Source: DATASD01 sp035478835 (GTDB lineage Bacteria > Patescibacteriota > Saccharimonadia > Saccharimonadales > UBA4665). From it: 64,000 bases of DNA. The notes beneath the pieces were generated by a model. It was not told where the DNA came from. It did no database searches and was given only the letters and a program-made list of their open reading frames with translations. The first letter of the stretch is position 1; each line of letters opens with the position of its first letter. Of the stretch, positions 40,175 to 48,021 are shown piece by piece. A program made the position numbers and the translations under genes. Location: the NCBI GenBank assembly GCA_035478835.1, contig DATIJH010000003.1, positions 1 through 64,000 on the forward strand, read 5' to 3'.

Positions 40175-41038
40175 ATGAAGGGCATTATTTTGGCCGGCGG
40201 CTCCGGCACGCGTCTCTACCCCATAACAAAAGGCATCTCCAAACAGCTGATGCCAATTTACGACAAACCGATGATCTACTACCCCCTGAGCACGCTCATG
40301 ATGGCCGGCATCCGCGAGATTTTAATCATCACCACGCCGGAAGATTCCGAGGCGTTCCAGCGCCTGCTTGGCGACGGCTCGCAGCTCGGCTGCCGGTTTG
40401 AATACGCCGCGCAGCCGCATCCGAACGGTCTGGCCGAAGCGTTTATCATCGGCGCCGACTTTATTGGCGGCGACAAAGTCGCGCTCGTGCTTGGCGACAA
40501 CATCTTTTACGGCCATGGCTTTGGCAACAGCCTCAAGCGCTGCACCAACCCCGACGGCGGCATCGTGTTCGCCTACCAGGTCGCCGATCCGGAGCGCTAC
40601 GGCGTGGTCGAGTTCGACGAAAACCGCACTGCAATTTCCATCGAAGAAAAGCCCGAACAACCCAAGTCCAACTACGCCGTGGTCGGCCTGTACTTTTACG
40701 ACAACGACGTGGTCGAAATCGCTAAAAACATCCAACCCAGCGCCCGCGGTGAAATCGAAATCACCGCCGTGAACGAAGAGTATTTAAAGCGCGGCAAGCT
40801 CAAGGTGCAGTCTATGGGCCGCGGCAGCGCCTGGCTCGACACCGGCACATTTGGTTCCATGAACGACGCCTCGCAGTTCGTAGAAGTCATCGAAAAACGC
40901 ACCGGATATAAAGTCGGCTGCATCGAGGAAGTTGCTTTGCAGGAAGGTTTCATTACACCCGAACAGCTGCGTGAGCTCGCCGAGCCGCTCAAAAAGTCCG
41001 GCTACGGCACCTACCTTGAATCGCTGTTAGGGGAGTAA
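40175..41038 (+). CDS. rfbA: Glucose-1-phosphate thymidylyltransferase
   Basis: First enzyme of dTDP-L-rhamnose synthesis, forming dTDP-glucose. 287 residues, begins MKGIILAGGSGTRLYPIT, then SKQLMPIYDKPMIYYPLS, LVLGDNIFYGHGF and the C-terminal GTYLESLL. It is last in the order rfbB-C-D-A, 1 nt after rfbD with GAAGGAG upstream. Its last 12 nt overlap the 3' end of the opposite-strand GtrA gene. Confidence 0.95.
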   Translation: MKGIILAGGSGTRLYPITKGISKQLMPIYDKPMIYYPLSTLMMAGIREILIITTPEDSEAFQRLLGDGSQLGCRFEYAAQPHPNGLAEAFIIGADFIGGDKVALVLGDNIFYGHGFGNSLKRCTNPDGGIVFAYQVADPERYGVVEFDENRTAISIEEKPEQPKSNYAVVGLYFYDNDVVEIAKNIQPSARGEIEITAVNEEYLKRGKLKVQSMGRGSAWLDTGTFGSMNDASQFVEVIEKRTGYKVGCIEEVALQEGFITPEQLRELAEPLKKSGYGTYLESLLGE

Positions 41039-41494
41039 TCCGGCATCTTCGCCCTCGTCCTTATGGCCGGCGAAAATCACAAAATTAAACAGCAAGAAGT
41101 TCCACAGTACCACCAGCACCATGGCCAATACTTTGCCGAGAATCGGTGTTAGGCCGTGGTGCTTTAAAAATCCAATGATCACGTTGGTGGCAAACAGGTT
41201 AAACAAGCCGACCAAAAATACCGCCATCATCTGGTGGTGCCGGCGCATCTTGAATTTCTTTTGCTTGAACGCCCACAGCCGGTTAAGTGTAAAGCTCATT
41301 GTAACGCCCACACAAAAACTGATCGAGTTCGCCACATACACCTGCAAGTGCAGCACGCTAAACAATAATAAGAAGGTTAGATACTCACTCGCGAACGTGG
41401 TGCCGCCCGAAAATAAATATCGTAACAGCGGATGTGCGGTTAAAAGCCGTATAAGTTGGCGGCCAGCGCCAACCCCACTATCATTTTTTGCCAT
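41027..41494 (-). CDS. GtrA-family membrane protein, second copy
   Basis: A 155-residue four-pass protein of the GtrA type (PLLRYLFSGGTTFASEYLTFLL, SFTLNRLWAFKQKKF, NFLLFNFVIF). It overlaps the upstream DUF2304 gene by 14 nt and is third in a GT2-DUF2304-GtrA operon, a classic arrangement for prenyl-phosphate glucose/mannose synthase and its membrane partners that decorate glycans outside the membrane. Only modest likeness to the copy at 24745. Confidence 0.88.
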   Translation of the reverse strand: MAKNDSGVGAGRQLIRLLTAHPLLRYLFSGGTTFASEYLTFLLLFSVLHLQVYVANSISFCVGVTMSFTLNRLWAFKQKKFKMRRHHQMMAVFLVGLFNLFATNVIIGFLKHHGLTPILGKVLAMVLVVLWNFLLFNFVIFAGHKDEGEDAGLLP

Positions 41495-41825
41495 AACGCA
41501 TTTGTGCCTCGAGCAGCGCCATGTGCCGGACCAATTTCACAAAGCGTTTCTGCTCTTGGCGGTTGCCGATATAGGTGTTAATAACCACAAATACAAAGGC
41601 GAGCGCAAGCAAATACAACAGCAAATCAGCACCGCGCCCCACGCCCACGGTGCGTGCCACGCGAGTCAGCGTATCCGGCAACAGCACGGCGATAATTGCG
41701 GCAATAAAGAACAATCCGCCTAAAATTTTCTTCCAGGCACGATTCTGCGCGGCGGCCGGATTCTTTAAAAACCGAAACATAATGAATACGAACGCAATAA
41801 CGAGAATAACCTGTAATACAATCAT
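41481..41825 (-). CDS. DUF2304-like membrane protein
   Basis: A 114-residue protein with three membrane segments (VLQVILVIAFVFIMFRFL, ILGGLFFIAAIIAVLLP, LLLYLLALAFVFVVINTYI) and a basic C-terminal helix ending VRHMALLEAQMRYGKK, the standard form of DUF2304 proteins found next to dolichyl-phosphate mannose synthase-like GT2 enzymes. It overlaps the GT2 gene by 4 nt and the GtrA gene by 14 nt, implying translational coupling. Confidence 0.82.
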   Translation of the reverse strand: MIVLQVILVIAFVFIMFRFLKNPAAAQNRAWKKILGGLFFIAAIIAVLLPDTLTRVARTVGVGRGADLLLYLLALAFVFVVINTYIGNRQEQKRFVKLVRHMALLEAQMRYGKK

Positions 41826-42508
41826 TTCTTAGTCAACCTCTGTAAAAATAAATCGAACGTGATGTTGATGGCGTTCATGATGGACTGGCCTTTGGCACGT
41901 GAATAGTCGGTGTATACAATTGTCACCGGCATTTCTTTGTAGACGAATTTGTGCTCGGCAATGCGGTGAATAATTTCCGAGGCGTGCGCCATGTCGGACA
42001 TGGTGATATCGAGCGCTTCGGCAACTCGACGGTTAAAAACACGCAGACCGTTGTGCGCATCGGTTAGTTGCAGTCCGGTTGTCATATTAGAAAACAGCAC
42101 GGCGGCTTTGAGCGTCAGCTTCTTGAGCGGCGTGATATTTTCGGCCTTGCCCAGAAAGCGCGAGCCGAGCACCGCATCTACATCAGGATGCTTACGCGCA
42201 TACGCCAGCATGGTTTCAACATCGTCCAGGCCGTGCTGGCCATCGGCGTCAAACGTGACAAAATACTTGGCGTTCGGGTCGAGTAAAGCAAACTCGATGC
42301 CGGTTTGCAGTGCGCCACCCTGGCCCAAGTTGACCGGATGACTCACCAGTTTTGCGCCGCTGCGCTCGATTGCTAGCGCCGAGTCGTCGCGACTGCCGTC
42401 GTTCACACACACAACATTCTTAAACTTTTTGAGCACCTTTTTAGCAACAGCTTCAATTACCTGGCCTTCGTTGTACACCGGAATAATCACATAAGTATCA
42501 GCATTCAT
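41822..42508 (-). CDS. Glycosyltransferase family 2, prenyl-phosphate sugar synthase type
   Basis: A 228-residue single-domain GT-A enzyme (VIIPVYNEGQVIEAVAKKVL, VVCVNDGSRDDS, FVTFDADGQHGLDDV, AVLGSRFLG, DAHNGLRVFNRR) of the dolichol-phosphate mannosyltransferase group, which makes prenyl-P-Man or prenyl-P-Glc. It has no C-terminal membrane domain; the DUF2304 and GtrA proteins supply membrane segments. It is first in its operon; TATAGT lies 8 nt from the ATG. Confidence 0.9.
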   Translation of the reverse strand: MNADTYVIIPVYNEGQVIEAVAKKVLKKFKNVVCVNDGSRDDSALAIERSGAKLVSHPVNLGQGGALQTGIEFALLDPNAKYFVTFDADGQHGLDDVETMLAYARKHPDVDAVLGSRFLGKAENITPLKKLTLKAAVLFSNMTTGLQLTDAHNGLRVFNRRVAEALDITMSDMAHASEIIHRIAEHKFVYKEMPVTIVYTDYSRAKGQSIMNAINITFDLFLQRLTKK

Positions 42509-42546
42509 TTACGCTCACTATAATATAGTCTGCCTGCGTTGCCAAT

Positions 42547-42663
42547 AAAAATTGAGGGCGACTACCCCCTGCACCTCATGCCACCGCGCGCAGTTTGCGG
42601 TATTCCATCCGCAGCGTCTCAAGCACGGGGCGTGAGGTGCAGGGGTTAGTCGCTCAATTTTTT
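42547..42663 (+). repeat. Structured intergenic repeat family B, copy B2
   Basis: The conserved 46-nt core (42584-42629; CCGCGCGCAGTTTGCGG, loop TATTCCAT, CCGCA, then a 3' block ending AGCACGGG) is enclosed by a long outer stem: CCCCTGCACCTCA (42566-42578) with TGAGGTGCAGGGG (42633-42645), then CGACTA/TAGTCG, then AAAATTGAG/CTCAATTTT after a 2-nt bulge. The A run left and the T run right make it a possible bidirectional terminator, yet it lies between two divergent genes where none is needed. Confidence 0.82.
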
Positions 42664-42679
42664 CATAATAAGCTTGTGG

Positions 42680-42685
42680 TAGAAT
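42680..42685 (+). promoter_or_regulatory. Extended -10 of the 668-residue membrane protein gene
   Basis: TGG-TAGAAT ends 7 nt before the ATG at 42693. The upstream ATG at 42684 lies inside this element and would precede the transcription start. Confidence 0.5.
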
Positions 42686-42692
42686 GAAGAAA

Positions 42693-44699
42693 ATGAAAAA
42701 ACATACAACTCACTCAGCGGCGCCTTCGTTCAAAGAAAAACTCGTAGCTTGGAGTAAGAGCGTGTGGTTCTTTCCGGCCATTTTGACACTTATTTTGCTT
42801 GTTCTGACTGTTTGTAAAATCAGCGGCACGTCGATTGGCATTTACCAGATCTACTTTAATGGTAGCGCCAAGGATTCCAATCTCGTCGTCGGCCGTCCGG
42901 AAGCTATCCGCTCCGACGAGTGGGTCGTAAACACCCAAATGACCATTGCGCAAAAGAACAACAACTACGCGCGCATCAACCATAACATCGGCAATGGTCA
43001 GGATATGTCCGTTATCTTGGATGTGCCGTATAAAGAGTGGAGCCAGGTATTTAAGCCGCACAACCTGGCGTTCTTTGCGCTGCCGTTCGATTACGCCTTC
43101 GCCCTTAAGTGGTGGATTATGGCGTATTTGCTCATCCTGAGCTGCTACTTCTTTATTTTGACGCTCATGCCCGAGCGCAAGCTATTTGCGGCACTGATTT
43201 CGATTGCGCTTGCCTCGAGTGCATTTATCCAGTGGTGGTACCAATATATTACTATTGGGCCCGTTTATTACAGCTTGTTTGCGGCGACCATTGGCGTTCA
43301 GATTATGCGCAGCAAGCGCTTGCGCAACCAATTACTATGGGGGGCGCTGCTGGCATATATATTGGTGTGCTTCGTACTGGTGCTGTATCCGCCATTCCAG
43401 ATTGCGTGCGCCTTGGCTGTGGCGGCGTTCTTTGTCGGATATTTGCTGCAGCGTTACAAAGGTTTGCCGGGCCGTGACTTTTGGCGCAGACTGGGGATTA
43501 TTTTTGGTTCGCTCGTGGTGGCTGGCATACTGAGCCTGACGTTCTTTATGACACGTTCTTCTGTTGTGCATACCACCGAGAACACGGCATATCCGGGCAA
43601 GCGCCTGCAAAAAAGCGGCGGCTTTAGCTTACCGCATTTGCTTTCCGGCAGTCTCGACTTTGATTTGCAGCAGCAAGGCCACGCTGCGCATTATTTGCTG
43701 CCGTCGCTCGGCATCGTCAACCAGAGCGAGGATTCCAACTTTATTTTGCTGTTACCGTTCCTACTCGTGCCAGCCGCGTTTGTGCTGTACAAAGATTATC
43801 GGCGGCGCGCTAAAATTGACTGGCCGCTGCTGCTTGTAACACTGACGTTTTTGGGAGCGCTGGCGTGGCTGTTTGTGCCGCATTTGGATTTCTTGGGCAA
43901 AATTACGCTGTTAAACCGGGTGCCGCATACCCGCTTGCTTATTGGCATCGGCCTTTTGAATATTTTGCAATTGGTTTTGGTGGTGCGGCGGCTGGCCGAA
44001 ACACCGCGCGAATTCTGGCCGCGCAAAATTACGCTCGGCTACGCCGCGCTCGTGTTCCTTGTAGAACTGGCCCTTGGTCTGCATGCCGTGCATAGTTTTC
44101 CGGGCTTTATCGGCAACTACCGCGCTGTGGCGTTCGCTTTGCCTATTCCCATTATCATGTACCTGCTGCTGCGCAAAAAGTTCGTACTGGCGGCGCTCGG
44201 TTATGCGATTTTTGCCATATTTACGAGCTTTTACATTAACCCGCTGTACCGCTCCACGTCGATCGTAACCGATACACCGCTGTCGCAGGCCATCCACAAT
44301 ATTGCCGCCAAAGATCCGGGCCGTTGGGCGCTCGAGGTCGGCTATCTCGAAAACTTCCCGGCCATGAATGGCGCGCACTCGCTTTCCGGCCTGTACACCT
44401 ACCCACAACTGAGCATTTGGGCGCAAGTCGATCCGGGCAACGAGCAATACATTTACAACCGCTACGCCCACACCAACTTTATTTTTGACCGTGACCCGGC
44501 CGAAAATATGTCGACACAGCTGGTACTGAGCGGCGGCGACCACTTTGGTATCGCCACCGAACCTTGCGGCGCGTTCCTGCGCAACAACAGCGTGCGGTTT
44601 TTGCTCACCGAGGTTCCATTGCCAAACTCGTGCACGCAGCTCGTCCAAAAGGTGACGTACCCAGCGCGCGTCTTTTACATCTATAAAATCGCTGAATAG
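42693..44699 (+). CDS. Multipass membrane protein, YfhO/GT-C-like
   Basis: A 668-residue protein with about 12-13 membrane segments and a C-terminal outer domain of about 140 residues (AIHNIAAKDPGRWALEVG to the end). An early acidic/polar outer loop with RPEAIRSDEWVVNT follows membrane segment 1, as in DUF7657/YfhO and GT-C glycosyltransferases that use prenyl-linked sugars. That fits the adjacent divergent GT2-DUF2304-GtrA operon. I set the start at 42693 rather than 42684 because of the promoter. Role in glycan decoration is likely, catalytic residues are not proven. Confidence 0.72.
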   Translation: MKKHTTHSAAPSFKEKLVAWSKSVWFFPAILTLILLVLTVCKISGTSIGIYQIYFNGSAKDSNLVVGRPEAIRSDEWVVNTQMTIAQKNNNYARINHNIGNGQDMSVILDVPYKEWSQVFKPHNLAFFALPFDYAFALKWWIMAYLLILSCYFFILTLMPERKLFAALISIALASSAFIQWWYQYITIGPVYYSLFAATIGVQIMRSKRLRNQLLWGALLAYILVCFVLVLYPPFQIACALAVAAFFVGYLLQRYKGLPGRDFWRRLGIIFGSLVVAGILSLTFFMTRSSVVHTTENTAYPGKRLQKSGGFSLPHLLSGSLDFDLQQQGHAAHYLLPSLGIVNQSEDSNFILLLPFLLVPAAFVLYKDYRRRAKIDWPLLLVTLTFLGALAWLFVPHLDFLGKITLLNRVPHTRLLIGIGLLNILQLVLVVRRLAETPREFWPRKITLGYAALVFLVELALGLHAVHSFPGFIGNYRAVAFALPIPIIMYLLLRKKFVLAALGYAIFAIFTSFYINPLYRSTSIVTDTPLSQAIHNIAAKDPGRWALEVGYLENFPAMNGAHSLSGLYTYPQLSIWAQVDPGNEQYIYNRYAHTNFIFDRDPAENMSTQLVLSGGDHFGIATEPCGAFLRNNSVRFLLTEVPLPNSCTQLVQKVTYPARVFYIYKIAE

Positions 44700-44719
44700 C
44701 ATACCGATTTTATTATTTG

Positions 44720-44808
44720 GAGCCAGGGCCGTCACCTTGTCCGCCGCGCGCAGTTTGCGGTATTCCATCCGCAGTGTTTGAGCACGGGGATAAGGTGCGG
44801 TCTGGCTT
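44720..44808 (+). repeat. Structured intergenic repeat family B, copy B3
   Basis: Core 44744-44789 matches B2 except in the 3' block, which reads GTGTTTGAGCACGGGG here. The outer stem is new: CACCTT (44733-44738) with AAGGTG (44792-44797), extended by GCCG/CGG-type pairs and GAGCCAG with CTGGCTT at the base. It lies between the 668-residue protein gene and the next plus-strand gene. Confidence 0.78.
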
Positions 44809-44878
44809 CTTCCTTGCTCGCTATACAAAATTGACAGCCCGTCACAAAAAAGGTAATGTTTATGTATAGGGTCACAGA

Positions 44879-45508
44879 ATGAGCCGCATAGTTACGCCGC
44901 AAAAACAAAAACCGTTCCTGAAATCCCGCGCCTTCCGTATCAGTCTTGCCACTGCATTGGCTGTAGTTTTGCTCGGGGGCGTGCTTGAATTTACCGGTGT
45001 TACGCATCTGTTTCACAAAAAATATGCCGCGACGCACACGGTAACTGCCGGCCAGGCTACAAAGGGCGAGCCAGCCGGGGGCGCCATTACTTCGGGTTCG
45101 ACCAGCTCGGGCACAACTCCGGGCTCGAGCGGCGACACTAATTCGACTGAGCCGGGCGACAATAAAGGCTCGGTAAGTAGCGGCTCGCCTGGCGCCGCAC
45201 CCGAGACACCCAGCGGCAACTTTGTAAGCAACCATCACCCTAATTTGAGCGGCTCGCCCGCGCCTTCGCTTGAGCAATCGGTTTGCAGCACAACCACAGG
45301 CGCCACGTGCCAAATAACGTTTACAAAAGACGGCGTTACAAAATCGCTCGACAGCACATCGACCGACCGCGGCGGTGCGGCATATTGGACGTGGGACGTT
45401 AAAAGCCTGGGGCTGGCCGCAGGCTCATGGAAAGTAACAGCTATCGCGACACTGAACGGTCAAACGGCAACCGCAAGCGATACACAAACCCTGGATGTCC
45501 AGCCATGA
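44879..45508 (+). CDS. Single-pass surface protein with S/T/G-rich stalk
   Basis: A 209-residue protein: a basic N terminus (QKQKPFLKSRAFR), a membrane segment (ISLATALAVVLLGGVLEF), a stalk rich in S, G, T and P (about 50-125, for example SGSTSSGTTPGSSGD), and a C-terminal Ig-like beta domain (TGATCQITFTKDGVTKSL, SWKVTAIATLNGQ) with two Cys that could pair. The stop overlaps the next start as ATGA. TATAGG lies 8 nt upstream of the ATG. It probably displays its Ig-like domain outside the cell together with the following secreted protein. Confidence 0.75.
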   Translation: MSRIVTPQKQKPFLKSRAFRISLATALAVVLLGGVLEFTGVTHLFHKKYAATHTVTAGQATKGEPAGGAITSGSTSSGTTPGSSGDTNSTEPGDNKGSVSSGSPGAAPETPSGNFVSNHHPNLSGSPAPSLEQSVCSTTTGATCQITFTKDGVTKSLDSTSTDRGGAAYWTWDVKSLGLAAGSWKVTAIATLNGQTATASDTQTLDVQP

Positions 45509-47955
45509 AGCATAAGTTCACGTTCGCCTTTTTGGCCGCATTGCTAACAATTACCGGCCTCACATTGATTCACCCACAGCTGGCGCATGCCGATTTCACT
45601 CACAACCGTATTATCGACGATGCCATGTTCGACAACATTTACACCATGGGTGCCGGGCAAATTGATACGTTCTTAAACCAATTTCCGTCCAGCTGCATAA
45701 GCACCAACCATGGGTTTGGCGCGCCGGATCCGATCGGTTACTCGCCGAACTCCGGGTTCGAGTACGGCGCCGTAACCACTGCCGGGCGCGTCATTGCCGA
45801 CGCGGCGCAAGCTTACGGCATCAACCCGCAAGTCTTGCTAACCACGCTGCAAAAAGAGCAGGGCTTGGTGAGCGGCGGTAACGGCTGTGGTACTCTCGCT
45901 TACTCCGGTGCCATGGGTTACGGTTGCCCGGACAGCGGCACCACCCACTCATACTCTGGTGTCACCTTGTATTCCATAAACAGCGTACCGGTTACGTCGG
46001 TAAGCGGTACGTGTGTGAACAGCGTTTCCAAAGTGGGCTTTTCGCAGCAAGTCGTGCACGCGGCGTGGCTGCTTAAATTTGGCGAGCAGCGCTCCGAGGG
46101 CAATATCGGCTGGGCCGTTATAAAGGGTGATTGGGACAACTCCGACGACCCGCAAAGCTGCTACAGCGGCCCGATGACGCAAGGCTACCGCCAAATTTGC
46201 CCGAGCGGCGCCACCACTTATTACGACGGCTACACCACTATTGACGGCGTATCCACACACATGGACACCGGCGCCACCGCGGCACTATACTGGTACACGC
46301 CGCACTTCAGCGGCAATCAAAACTTCGTCACCCTATTCACGAATTGGTTTGGCAACACTACACTGCCATACGCCTTTAAGTCACCCACCAGCGCCGCCGT
46401 CTATATGTACGTGAATGGCGCCAAGGTTTCGGTGCCCTACATGGGCATGCTGCAGGATTACGGCGTAAGCCCGGAGTCTATCCAAACCTTGCCGCAAAGC
46501 ACCATCGACGCCATACCTACGCCGACTGACGGCACAAGTACCAGCCTGAGCTACATTGTAAAATCCCCCTCCGACACTGACGCCGATGGCGGCAGCCTGT
46601 ACCTCATTACCATCGACCACCGTTACGCGTTCACCAGCATGCAGCAATTCGCCGACTTCGGTTTCAACCAGGCCAACATCGCGTACCTGCCGCTCAGCTT
46701 TATTCAATCTATCCCGAGCGGCGGTTCGCTTTCTAACTACATCCAGGCGCCAAACTCGTCGGTCTTTCAGGTGAGCGGCGGCCAAAAACGCATCATTTTC
46801 GATTACCCCACCTACCAGCAAGTTAACCCGAGCGGCACCTACACACCAGCGAGTTACTACATGACAGGTTTAGTCCCTTCTGGGAAACCGATCGCCAACC
46901 GCGACATTATCGTCAAATACAACAATGATGCCACCGCGTATTTGCTAATAAATGGCTCATATTATGTGATTCCGACGTTCGACATGTTCAACTGCTGGGG
47001 CTTTAGCGGACCGGCGCATAATACGCCGATTTATCAGGTAGCCGACAACAGTTATATATCCACCATCAGCGCCAGCGCTGCGCTGAGTGGCTGTGTCGTG
47101 AATGATAACGCCGGCCACAATTATCTGCTGGGTTATAACATTAAGTACCAGATTCCGTCCGCGTATGGACTGGCTGGCGCCACTGGCATGAGCAGCGACC
47201 TCGTCACCTTTATGAACCAGTTGCCCACGGCCAGCGCACCGCTCAAACAATATATTAAGTCCAATCAGGGCAACGGCATCTGGTACGTGCAAGGCGGCAT
47301 GCGGCGCACCGTGCCGACGTACTCCGATTACTTGCTGCTGGGCCTCGATCCAAGCAAGTTTGACACGATCGACAATTCGGTCATGTCATCGGTGCAGCCA
47401 TCGAGTGTTGACGTGAAGCTCGCCGACGGCCAGGTGGTTAAGTCTAATTCGAGCGGCACGGTGTACGTAATTTCCGGCGCCACGCGCATTCCGTACGCCA
47501 CGAGCGCCTCGTTCCTTGCTTACGGGAATGACTGGTCAAATATTGAAACATATTCGCAAACCACCCTCGACACCGACTATCCCGTGAGCGGCACCAGCGT
47601 CCCGCCCTACTTGTACGACGGCGGCTCGGGCAAAGTGTACGTCGTAGACCAGCAAGGCTGCTATGCGCTAACCAGCGACCAACTCGCCAGCTTTGGCCAA
47701 ACGCAAAGCGGCATTAGCTCCGCCCAAAGTTACACCCCGGCCATATTCCCGCGCCTTGCCTTGCCTAACTGCCAGCAAGCCAGTGTGTACGTCAAATCGC
47801 CCGACCAAGCCGTGGTATATTGGGTCGATAACGGCCAAAAACACCCGATCACCGGCTGGAATGCGCTCGTTGCAAAAAGTGGACAATCCAACCCGTACAT
47901 CATCACGCTCAGCACGTCATTCCTTGGCACCATCCCGACTGGTTCGAGTATATAA
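45505..47955 (+). CDS. Large secreted wall-associated protein with lysozyme-like N-terminal domain
   Basis: An 816-residue exported protein. A clear signal peptide (KFTFAFLAALLTITGLTLI, cleavage near AHA-DFT) is followed by a region resembling glucosaminidase/transglycosylase-like domains (AAQAYGINPQVLLTTLQKEQ with a candidate catalytic Glu, and TGATAALYWYTPHFSGN). From about residue 290 come several beta repeats of about 80 residues of the type YLITIDHRYAFTSMQQFADFG and VSGGQKRIIFDYPTYQQ. Such repeats are known from actinobacterial and CPR wall proteins (recollection). The ATG overlaps the previous stop, so the pair is translationally coupled. Enzyme activity is inferred. Confidence 0.75.
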   Translation: MKHKFTFAFLAALLTITGLTLIHPQLAHADFTHNRIIDDAMFDNIYTMGAGQIDTFLNQFPSSCISTNHGFGAPDPIGYSPNSGFEYGAVTTAGRVIADAAQAYGINPQVLLTTLQKEQGLVSGGNGCGTLAYSGAMGYGCPDSGTTHSYSGVTLYSINSVPVTSVSGTCVNSVSKVGFSQQVVHAAWLLKFGEQRSEGNIGWAVIKGDWDNSDDPQSCYSGPMTQGYRQICPSGATTYYDGYTTIDGVSTHMDTGATAALYWYTPHFSGNQNFVTLFTNWFGNTTLPYAFKSPTSAAVYMYVNGAKVSVPYMGMLQDYGVSPESIQTLPQSTIDAIPTPTDGTSTSLSYIVKSPSDTDADGGSLYLITIDHRYAFTSMQQFADFGFNQANIAYLPLSFIQSIPSGGSLSNYIQAPNSSVFQVSGGQKRIIFDYPTYQQVNPSGTYTPASYYMTGLVPSGKPIANRDIIVKYNNDATAYLLINGSYYVIPTFDMFNCWGFSGPAHNTPIYQVADNSYISTISASAALSGCVVNDNAGHNYLLGYNIKYQIPSAYGLAGATGMSSDLVTFMNQLPTASAPLKQYIKSNQGNGIWYVQGGMRRTVPTYSDYLLLGLDPSKFDTIDNSVMSSVQPSSVDVKLADGQVVKSNSSGTVYVISGATRIPYATSASFLAYGNDWSNIETYSQTTLDTDYPVSGTSVPPYLYDGGSGKVYVVDQQGCYALTSDQLASFGQTQSGISSAQSYTPAIFPRLALPNCQQASVYVKSPDQAVVYWVDNGQKHPITGWNALVAKSGQSNPYIITLSTSFLGTIPTGSSI

Positions 47956-48021
47956 AATGGGCGAATATCAGAGGGCGGTTTGTTGCGGTCGCCAGTAACT
48001 CAGTGTACAATGGGCAAATAA

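Noticed and set aside
42547..44808. Integron attC sites or a CRISPR array as explanation of family B
   Set aside because: The attC core triplets AAC and GTT at the stem ends are lacking, copies are far apart rather than regularly spaced, and no integrase or cas gene is in the window.
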